A stretch of 64,000 nt of DNA, from NCBI GenBank assembly GCA_035530135.1, contig DATKVJ010000070.1:1-64000 (forward strand), read 5' to 3'. The DNA is from CAIYYX01 sp035530135 (GTDB lineage: Bacteria > Pseudomonadota > Gammaproteobacteria > Burkholderiales > Rhodocyclaceae). Of this stretch, positions 58,717 through 64,000 are shown piece after piece. The notes under the pieces were generated by a model. It did no database searches, was not told the origin of the DNA, and saw nothing but the letters and a program-made list of their open reading frames with translations. Made by a program: the position numbers and the translations under genes. The first letter of the stretch is position 1. Each line of letters begins with the position of its first letter.

Positions 58717-58745
58717 TTGTATCTGCTTGAGTTTTGTGCTTAAAT
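58717..58745 (+). promoter_or_regulatory. Promoter of the deaminase gene
   Basis: A -35-like TTGTAT (58717-58722) and -10-like TTAAAT (58740-58745) are separated by 17 bases. Transcription should start near 58752, giving a 5' leader of about 42 bases that consists almost entirely of the hairpin described at 58769. Confidence 0.4.
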
Positions 58746-58768
58746 CGCCTGGCCTTCGCAATCTCGCC

Positions 58769-58793
58769 AGCCCCGCTCGACGCGGGGCTTTTT
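58769..58793 (+). terminator. Terminator-like hairpin ending at the deaminase start
   Basis: AGCCCCGC-TCGAC-GCGGGGCT followed by a T-run directly abuts the ATG pair at 58794/58797. It has the form of an intrinsic terminator on the plus strand but no gene is transcribed into it from that side. It is therefore a candidate attenuator or ribosome-site shield for the deaminase gene. A second, perfect 10-bp inverted repeat (GGTCGGGCTT / AAGCCCGACC, 58661-58700) lies further upstream. Confidence 0.6.
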
Positions 58794-60116
58794 ATGATGC
58801 CGCCACAGGCGATCGACACCCTCATCGAGGCACGCTGGGTCATCCCGGTGGAACCGCACGGCCTCGCCCTGGAACGCCACAGCCTGGCCGTGGACGCCGG
58901 GCGGATCGTCGCGCTCTTGCCGAGCGAGGAAGCAAAGACGCGCTTCACCCCGCGCCGGCGGGTGAGCCTGCCGCAGCACGTGCTGCTGCCCGGCCTGGTG
59001 AACCTCCATACCCACGCCGCGATGACCCTGCTGCGCGGCTACGCCGACGACGTCGCCCTGATGGACTGGCTGAACCAGCGCATCTGGCCGGCGGAGAGCA
59101 GGCACGTCTCGCCGGCCTTCGTCCGCGACGGCACCCTGCTCGCCTGCGCCGAGATGCTGCGCGGAGGCATCACCTGCTTCAACGACATGTACTTCCACCC
59201 CGAGGAGGCCGGGGCAGCAGCAATCCGTCTGGGCATGCGCGCCGCGCTGGGCCTGGTGGTGCTCGAGTTTCCCAGTCCCTACGCCGCCGACGCAGACGAC
59301 TACCTGGCCAAGGGGCTGGCGGCGCGCGACGCCCTGCGCGACGAGGCGCTGATCTCCTTCTGCATGGCGCCGCACGCGCCCTACACCGTCAGCGACGGGA
59401 CGCTGGAGCGGATCATGACGCTCGCCGACCAGCTCGACCTGCCGATCCACATGCACGTGCACGAGACCCGGGCCGAGATCGCCGACAGCATCGGGCAATA
59501 CGGCGTCCGGCCGCTCGCCCGCCTGCAGCGCCTGGGTCTGCTCGAGCCCGGCCTGATCGCGGTGCACGCGGTGCATCTCGAAACGGACGAAATCGCCCTG
59601 CTCGCGGGCCTGGGCGCCAGCGTCGCCCACTGCCCGACCTCGAACATGAAGCTGGGCAGCGGCATCGCCCCGATCCTGGCGCTGCAAAAGCAGGGCATCC
59701 GGGTCGGCCTGGGCAGCGACGGCGCTGCCAGCAACAACCGCCTCGACCTATTCCGCGAAATGCACCAGGCCGCCCTGCTCGCCAAGGTGGCGAACCACGA
59801 TCCTACCGTGTTGGGCGCCCATCAGGCGCTGCGCATGGCGACCCTGGACGGCGCCGCAGCGCTCGGTCTGGAGCGGCACATCGGCTCCCTGGTGGCCGGC
59901 AAGGCGGCCGATCTGTGCGCGGTCCGCCTCGACGACCCGATGCTGCAACCCTGCTTCGATCCGGTCTCGCATCTCGTCCATGTCGCCGGGCGCGAGCACG
60001 TCAGCCACGTCTGGGTGGCCGGCGAGCCCCGCGTTCACGAGGGCGAGCTGCTCGGCATCGAAGCCGTTGAATTGCTTGACATCGCGGATTCGTGGCATAA
60101 TCGGCTCATTGTTTAG
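58794..60116 (+). CDS. mtaD: MTA/SAH deaminase-like amidohydrolase
   Basis: A 440-residue metal-dependent amidohydrolase of the TRZ/ATZ family. Motifs LVNLHTHAAMTLLRGYADD, HMHVHETRAEI, VHAVHLE and VGLGSDGAASNNRLD supply the zinc ligands and catalytic Asp. This matches betaproteobacterial enzymes annotated as 5'-methylthioadenosine/S-adenosylhomocysteine deaminases; other aminohydrolases such as chlorohydrolases are related, so substrate is inferred. Two consecutive ATGs begin the gene. It is divergent from gyrA and has a terminator-like hairpin right before the start. Confidence 0.75.
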   Translation: MMPPQAIDTLIEARWVIPVEPHGLALERHSLAVDAGRIVALLPSEEAKTRFTPRRRVSLPQHVLLPGLVNLHTHAAMTLLRGYADDVALMDWLNQRIWPAESRHVSPAFVRDGTLLACAEMLRGGITCFNDMYFHPEEAGAAAIRLGMRAALGLVVLEFPSPYAADADDYLAKGLAARDALRDEALISFCMAPHAPYTVSDGTLERIMTLADQLDLPIHMHVHETRAEIADSIGQYGVRPLARLQRLGLLEPGLIAVHAVHLETDEIALLAGLGASVAHCPTSNMKLGSGIAPILALQKQGIRVGLGSDGAASNNRLDLFREMHQAALLAKVANHDPTVLGAHQALRMATLDGAAALGLERHIGSLVAGKAADLCAVRLDDPMLQPCFDPVSHLVHVAGREHVSHVWVAGEPRVHEGELLGIEAVELLDIADSWHNRLIV

Positions 60117-60203
60117 TAGTGATTTTTTCACCCGGCGGTGTCAACCTATACGTTCTTGTAACGTTCCACCTTTATAGTACCGAGCAAGAAGCACTGATCG
60201 TTC

Positions 60204-60209
60204 TATAAT
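60204..60209 (+). promoter_or_regulatory. -10 element upstream of the OmpA gene
   Basis: A perfect TATAAT lies 28 bases upstream of the OmpA-family start codon in an AT-rich stretch. No good -35 is visible at the right spacing. It is a candidate promoter for a gene expected to be highly expressed. Confidence 0.4.
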
Positions 60210-60236
60210 TCAATTTTGCGCCCAATCGAGGGGATC

Positions 60237-60899
60237 ATGAAAATACAAACCACTAAATATTCCTTGCTGGTTGCAGCCCTACTCGGCATCAGCAGCTTGG
60301 CCATGGCTGCGCCGAGCAACACCTCCGCTTACGTCGTCGATGGTAGCGGCAACCTGGTCAAGAGCGGCTTCGGTCTATGCTGGCGCACCGGCTACTGGAC
60401 GCCGGCGATGGCCATCGCCGAATGCGACCCCGACCTGGTCAAGAAGGAAGCCCCGCCGCCGGCGAAGGCCGCCGAGCCGGTCGTGCCGCCCGTGCCCGCG
60501 CCCAAACCCGTCGCCGAGAAGGTGACGCTGTCCGCCGACACCCTGTACGACTTCGACAAGGCCGTCTTGCGCCCCGAAGGCAAGGCCAAGCTCGACGAGC
60601 TGGTCGGCCAGATCAAGGACGTCAAGCTGGAGGTGATCACCGCCGTCGGCCACGCCGACCGCATCGGTAGCGTCAAGTACAACCAGAAGCTGTCCGAACG
60701 GCGCGCTGATTCGGTCAAGACCTACCTGGTCTCCAAGGGCATCGAGCCGAACCGGGTTTACACCGAGGGCAAGGGCAAGTCGCAGCCCGTGACCAAGCCC
60801 GGCCAGTGCAAGGGCAACAAAGTGACCAAGAAGCTGATCGCCTGCCTGCAGCCCGATCGCCGCGTCGAGATCGAAGTGATCGGCACCAAAGAGAAGTAA
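60237..60899 (+). CDS. OmpA-family outer-membrane protein
   Basis: A 220-residue protein with a signal peptide (cleaved after LAMA, about residue 25). A short domain (FGLCWRTGYWTPAMAIAECDPDLVKK) links through a Pro/Ala-rich hinge to a C-terminal peptidoglycan-binding OmpA domain (VGHADRIGSVKYNQKLSERRAD, VYTEGKGKSQPV). It lacks an eight-stranded barrel, as in the betaproteobacterial OmpA-like proteins. It anchors the outer membrane to peptidoglycan. Start ATG 60237 has GAGGGG upstream; an intrinsic terminator follows. Confidence 0.88.
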   Translation: MKIQTTKYSLLVAALLGISSLAMAAPSNTSAYVVDGSGNLVKSGFGLCWRTGYWTPAMAIAECDPDLVKKEAPPPAKAAEPVVPPVPAPKPVAEKVTLSADTLYDFDKAVLRPEGKAKLDELVGQIKDVKLEVITAVGHADRIGSVKYNQKLSERRADSVKTYLVSKGIEPNRVYTEGKGKSQPVTKPGQCKGNKVTKKLIACLQPDRRVEIEVIGTKEK

Positions 60900-60918
60900 G
60901 CCGGTCCCGATCGAAAAC

Positions 60919-60944
60919 AAGCCCTGCGCCGCAGGGCTTTTTTC
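60919..60944 (+). terminator. Intrinsic terminator after the OmpA gene
   Basis: AAGCCCTGCG and CAGGGCTT form a GC-rich hairpin followed by a run of six T (60938-60943). It lies 20 bases after the OmpA stop, between it and ubiG, so the ubiG-gph pair probably uses its own promoter or reads through at low level. Confidence 0.85.
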
Positions 60945-60967
60945 TTTCTGGATGAAGGAACGCCCCC

Positions 60968-61669
60968 ATGACCGAAGCCCTCAACGCCGACGCCAGCGAG
61001 CTCGACAAGTTCGGCGAGCTCGCCCACCGCTGGTGGGATCCCAACTCGGAGTTCAAGCCGCTGCACGACATCAATCCGCTGCGTCTGGCCTGGATCGACC
61101 GCGCCGTCGGCCTGGCCGGCAAGCGGGTGGTCGACGTCGGCTGCGGCGGCGGCATCCTCTCCGAGAGCATGGCGGCGATCGGCGCCACCGTCACCGGCAT
61201 CGACCTCTCGGAACGGCCGCTGGGCGTGGCCCGGCTGCACCTGCTGGAGAGCGGCCAGAAGGTGGACTACCGGAACATCTCCGCCGAAGCCCTGGCCAAG
61301 GAGCTGCCCGGCGCCTTCGACGTCGTCACCTGTCTGGAAATGCTCGAACACGTCCCCGACCCTGCGAGCACGGTGCGCGCCTGCGCGGCCCTGGCCAAGC
61401 CCGGCGGCCAGGTGTTCTTCTCGACCATCAACCGCAACCCGAAGGCCTACCTGTTCGCGGTGATCGGCGCCGAATACCTGCTCAAGCTGCTGCCGCGCGG
61501 CACCCACGATTACGCCCGCTTCCTGCGCCCGGCCGAGCTCGCGCGCCACTGCCGCAACGCCGGGCTCGAGGTGGCCGAGATCGTCGGCATGAGCTACAAC
61601 CCGCTCGCCAAGACCTATTCGCTGAGCCGCGACGCCAGCGTCAATTACCTGATCCGGGCCACCGCGTAG
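60968..61669 (+). CDS. ubiG: Ubiquinone biosynthesis O-methyltransferase
   Basis: A 233-residue SAM-dependent methyltransferase for two O-methylation steps of ubiquinone. The opening ELDKFGELAHRWWDPNSEF and SAM motif VVDVGCGGGILSESMAAIG are diagnostic, as is STINRNPKAYLFAVIGAEY and MSYNPLAKTYSLSRD. Start ATG 60968 is preceded by GATGAAGGAA. Gene order ubiG-gph is common in proteobacteria. Confidence 0.93.
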   Translation: MTEALNADASELDKFGELAHRWWDPNSEFKPLHDINPLRLAWIDRAVGLAGKRVVDVGCGGGILSESMAAIGATVTGIDLSERPLGVARLHLLESGQKVDYRNISAEALAKELPGAFDVVTCLEMLEHVPDPASTVRACAALAKPGGQVFFSTINRNPKAYLFAVIGAEYLLKLLPRGTHDYARFLRPAELARHCRNAGLEVAEIVGMSYNPLAKTYSLSRDASVNYLIRATA

Positions 61670-61674
61670 GCGCG

Positions 61675-62334
61675 ATGCTAGCCGCGGTCCTGTTCGATCT
61701 CGACGGCACGCTGGCCGACACCGCCCCCGACCTCGGCGGGGCGCTGAACCGCCTGCTGGAGGAGGAGGGCCGGGCGCCGCTGCCCCTACCCCAGCTTCGC
61801 CCACACGTCTCCGGCGGCGCGCGCGGACTGATCCGGGCCGGCTTCGGGCTCGCGCCCGGCGACGCCGATTACCCCGGACTGGTCGAGCGCTTCCTCGAAC
61901 ACTACCGCGGCGCGCTGTGCGCCGGCACCGTCATGTTCCCGGGCGTGGCGGCGCTGCTCGACGGCATCGAGGCGCGCGGCATCAAATGGGGCGTCGTCAC
62001 CAACAAGGCGCAGCGCTTCACCCTGCCGCTGGTCGAACAGTTGGGCCTCCTGCAGCGCGCCGGCTGCATCGTCAGCGGCGACTCCGCGCTGCGCCCGAAA
62101 CCCGACCCCAGCCCGCTGCTCCTGGCCTGCGCCGCCCTGCGGGTGGCGCCCGAGCACGTCATCTACGTCGGCGACGACCTGCGCGACATCGTCGCCGGCC
62201 GCGCCGCCGGCATGCGCACCGTCGCCGCCGCCTACGGCTATCTCGGCGGCGACGAGCCCTACCAGAGCTGGCGGGCGGACGAGGTCGTCAGCGACCCGCT
62301 GGATATCATCGGCCTGCTGGAGCGTGCGTGTTAG
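61675..62334 (+). CDS. gph: Phosphoglycolate phosphatase
   Basis: A 219-residue HAD-family phosphatase. The nucleophile motif FDLDGTLADTAPDLGGA, VVTNKAQRF, KPDPSPLLLACAAL and IYVGDDLRDIVAGRAAGM are all intact. It removes 2-phosphoglycolate arising from DNA repair or photorespiration-like reactions. ATG 61675 is five bases after the ubiG stop. It ends 60 bases before tmRNA. Confidence 0.9.
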   Translation: MLAAVLFDLDGTLADTAPDLGGALNRLLEEEGRAPLPLPQLRPHVSGGARGLIRAGFGLAPGDADYPGLVERFLEHYRGALCAGTVMFPGVAALLDGIEARGIKWGVVTNKAQRFTLPLVEQLGLLQRAGCIVSGDSALRPKPDPSPLLLACAALRVAPEHVIYVGDDLRDIVAGRAAGMRTVAAAYGYLGGDEPYQSWRADEVVSDPLDIIGLLERAC

Positions 62335-62394
62335 AATGAACTGAACTTTTTACCCGGACGGCGTACTAATCCGGTGCAGCACCGTAGTACCACA

Positions 62395-62757
62395 GGGGGC
62401 GACATGGCTTCGACGTGGGTTGCGAAGCAGATGCAGTGCATACCGAGGACCAGACTACCTCGTAAATCCATCTGGAAAACCACAAACGCCAACGACGAGC
62501 GTTTCGCTCTAGCCGCTTAATACCGGCTGGCTCTGCACCGGTTTGCTGATGGGCCGGGTTGCGCAAGCAGCAGCAGAGTCATTCACATCAGCTAAGGACC
62601 TGCCCCGCCGCGTGGCAGGCCACGAAAACTCAGCGGATCGCTTGTGCTCAGCCTGCCCGGCGGCGGAGTACCGGTCAAATCAAATGACGAGGCTAAGTAT
62701 GTAGTACTGCCTGTAGAGAACTTGCGGACGCGGGTTCGATTCCCGCCGCCTCCACCA
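62395..62757 (+). ncRNA. ssrA: Transfer-messenger RNA (tmRNA)
   Basis: A 363-base tmRNA. The 5' end GGGGGCGACATGGCTTCGACG pairs with the 3' CGCCTCC-ACCA acceptor end (one G-T wobble); the T-arm GGGTTCGATTCCC is standard. The tag frame begins at 62488 and reads ANDERFALAA followed by TAA (62518-62520), so stalled peptides are tagged for proteolysis. The 3' end is encoded with CCA. The tag matches betaproteobacterial tmRNAs. Confidence 0.96.
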
Positions 62758-62795
62758 AATCGATAGGTGGCCTGGACCACTCCAGACCACCGAAG

Positions 62796-62821
62796 CCCCA
62801 TGATTCTTATGGGGTTTTTTC
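62796..62821 (+). terminator. Intrinsic terminator after tmRNA
   Basis: CCCCAT-GATTCTT-ATGGGG followed by six T, about 40 bases after the tmRNA CCA end. It is well placed to end tmRNA transcription. Confidence 0.8.
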
Positions 62822-62877
62822 TTGCCCGCTTTCCGCCCCTGTTGGTCTCCAGTGGTCTGAAATAGCCCCCATTGGGG

Positions 62878-62902
62878 CACATTTTTGCCACATTTTTGCC
62901 AC
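62878..62902. repeat. 11-bp tandem repeats downstream of tmRNA
   Basis: CACATTTTTGC occurs twice head to tail (62878-62888 and 62889-62899), with a partial third copy. One helical turn of spacing is typical of recombinase or IHF arm sites, and tmRNA 3' ends are a common integration target. The stretch 62758-63231 holds no gene I can support; it also contains a small hairpin (CCCC-ATT-GGGG near 62866-62876). No integrase is present, so this is at most a scar of a past insertion. Confidence 0.4.
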
Positions 62903-63097
62903 AGGATTTTGGTGCTCGTCTTGAGCGCCGAATCTGGGGTGGCCATCCAGCCCCTCCAGCGCGGTTCTAGTCCGAGTCAGGACTATTCCGCGCCTGGGAT
63001 CAATCCGGTTGCCTGTGACGCCGCCGGCGAAACTGAGGCGCAGCGAGAATGCTTCAAGGATGGAAAATAGAAAATTGCCGACAATTTTTACAGTCGC

Positions 63098-63113
63098 CTT
63101 ACGACGACGTAAG
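63098..63113. promoter_or_regulatory. Inverted repeat upstream of the sigma-54-type promoter
   Basis: CTTACG-ACGA-CGTAAG is a perfect 6-bp inverted repeat 33 bases before the -24 element of the PEP-CTERM gene. It is a candidate binding site for an enhancer-binding protein such as the PrsR type linked to PEP-CTERM genes. The link is inferred. Confidence 0.4.
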
Positions 63114-63145
63114 AAGGTAAAGATAAGACATTGAAGCATAGATGA

Positions 63146-63161
63146 TGGTATGACTATTGCA
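63146..63161 (+). promoter_or_regulatory. Sigma-54 (-24/-12) promoter
   Basis: TGGTATGACTATTGCA matches the sigma-54 consensus TGGCACG-N4-TTGCA at 14 of 16 considered positions (N counted as matching); the invariant GG and GC are correctly spaced. It lies 71 bases before the PEP-CTERM start codon and gives a leader of roughly 60 bases. Confidence 0.75.
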
Positions 63162-63231
63162 TTATTAAGGCCACGAGGCTCGACAAGGTCTTTTTACCAG
63201 CATCAACCGCTTGTTTTCCTGAAGGGAGATC

Positions 63232-63870
63232 ATGATGAATAAGGCATCGAAGCTACTGTCTTTCCTGATTATGGCCGGTTCAGTTCTGGCGTTTAATTGC
63301 GGCGTGGCTCAAGCGTATACATTGAGCTGGCACGACGCGCCGATCATGGGTTCGAGTGTCGACTATAGCGTCCCCGGGCAGCTTACCGTGACCGTAGACG
63401 GAAATCCCGCATTGATTCCCGATTCCAACACACTCCCCAGCCAGAGTAACTTCAAGATCCACCCGACCGTGTGGGACGGCTCCCACTGGTATGACCCGAA
63501 CGTCTACGCCTGGGCCGCAAGCTCGGTCAACGTGGACGTAAACTCCGACTACGCCTACAAGGGTACCTGGGCCTTTCTCGGCAACGGCCCGAATCCCGCG
63601 TACAGCTTCGACTTCCCGACAAACGTCTGGCTGGGCAGTTGGGGCTTCCCGATAGCAGAGCTCTATAGCAGCGTCGGACAGTTCTGGCTTGAAGACGCAG
63701 GAAACTGGCAGTACACGGAAACCTGGACGGGCACCGCGGGTGCCGACCTAGGCGCGGTGATAACAAGCACCCGGGACTTCACGGTGTCGGTGCCCGAACC
63801 GGCCTCGCTCACCCTTTTGGCGCTGGGACTCGCTGGACTCGGATTCAGCCGGCGCAACAGGCGAGCCTAA
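63232..63870 (+). CDS. PEP-CTERM domain secreted protein
   Basis: A 212-residue exported protein with a signal peptide (cleaved around VAQA, about residue 28) and a C-terminal PEP-CTERM sorting tag: VPEPASLTLLALGLAGLG followed by the basic tail SRRNRRA. Such proteins are recognised by exosortase (EpsH-type), cleaved at PEP and released in connection with exopolysaccharide. The body is Trp/Tyr-rich with strand patterns and has no known domain. GGGAG lies before two adjacent ATGs; the second (63235) has slightly better spacing. A terminator follows. Confidence 0.85.
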   Translation: MMNKASKLLSFLIMAGSVLAFNCGVAQAYTLSWHDAPIMGSSVDYSVPGQLTVTVDGNPALIPDSNTLPSQSNFKIHPTVWDGSHWYDPNVYAWAASSVNVDVNSDYAYKGTWAFLGNGPNPAYSFDFPTNVWLGSWGFPIAELYSSVGQFWLEDAGNWQYTETWTGTAGADLGAVITSTRDFTVSVPEPASLTLLALGLAGLGFSRRNRRA

Positions 63871-63896
63871 ACATACGCGGCATCGCGCACGACAGA

Positions 63897-63916
63897 CCCC
63901 GCTCCGGCGGGGTTTT
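63897..63916 (+). terminator. Intrinsic terminator after the PEP-CTERM gene
   Basis: CCCCGC-TCCG-GCGGGG followed by TTTT, 27 bases after the stop codon. Standard form. No gene is visible from here to the end of the window. Confidence 0.85.
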
Positions 63917-64000
63917 CCTTTCAGTGCCGGCAAAACGAGCTGGGGAAATGTCAGCTCGGCGAGTCCCTGGTACCGCGGAGCAGGCACTATCCCAGCCAGC

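Noticed and set aside
62680..62946. Minus-strand frame reading WWRRRESNPRP... next to tmRNA
   Set aside because: This is the known artefact of translating tRNA or tmRNA 3' ends; the RNA gene explains the sequence.

Overview
The window is high-GC DNA (AT-rich only in a few intergenic patches) densely packed with genes, and it reads as the chromosome of a betaproteobacterium, most plausibly Rhodocyclales or a close relative. The support is family-level: a tmRNA with tag ANDERFALAA, a betaproteobacterial-type OmpA protein, a kinase-only heptose enzyme, a PEP-CTERM protein, a helicase/nuclease pair of the AddAB-like type common in this class, and the gene order gyrA-serC-serA-pheA-hisC-tyrA-aroA/cmk-rpsA-ihfB-lapA-lapB. 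Species cannot be named from sequence reading alone.

Layout. 1-1255: the end of an unrecognised gene and a CheZ-like phosphatase with a histone-like tail. 1285-7247 (minus): a diguanylate cyclase, GNAT acetyltransferase, acyl-CoA synthetase, membrane protein, HD-GYP protein and VIT-family transporter. 7339-13773 (minus): an AddA/AddB-like helicase-nuclease pair, with a palindromic repeat inserted in frame in the helicase, and a tiny membrane protein. 13854-16447: CsgG-like protein and RmuC. 16458-19343: a CpxRA-like two-component system divergent from a Spy/CpxP-like periplasmic protein. 19369-21302: NsrR with a divergent polytopic membrane protein and an NsrR-box-like palindrome between them. 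21477-26512: a small acidic protein, an Aer-like receptor and a CbrA-type transporter-kinase with its small partner. 26739-29980: UPF0114 protein, fumarase, an OB-fold-like periplasmic protein, glutamate racemase.

29982-32084 holds the most interesting locus: a Slam-like outer-membrane translocator behind a secreted protein with a TbpB/hemophilin-type barrel ending and a His-rich mature N-terminus. The pair looks like a Slam-dependent hemophore-like system, with a hairpin between the two genes and a palindrome in the promoter region. Next to it lie a decayed histidine-kinase fragment and a MASE2-GGDEF-hemerythrin protein that may read oxygen or NO into c-di-GMP.

34168-40547: a lipoprotein, HDAC-like deacetylase, processive glycosyltransferase, PolB-like exonuclease and the ydbH-ynbE-ydbL envelope lipid-transport set. 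40531-46442: cysM and LPS-precursor/assembly genes (hldD, heptose kinase, ugd, lapB, lapA), with a stray copy of the hldD start in the spacer. 46512-58587: ihfB, rpsA, an aroA-cmk fusion, the aromatic/serine amino-acid genes and gyrA. 58794-62334 (plus): an MTA/SAH deaminase-like enzyme, OmpA, UbiG and Gph. 62395-62757 is tmRNA, followed by a gene-free stretch that looks like an integration-site scar, then a PEP-CTERM protein behind a strong sigma-54-type promoter.

Themes are c-di-GMP signalling (two GGDEF proteins, one HD-GYP), envelope stress and biogenesis, and NO/oxygen sensing (NsrR, hemerythrin). No CRISPR array, tRNA, rRNA, transposase or phage gene was seen.
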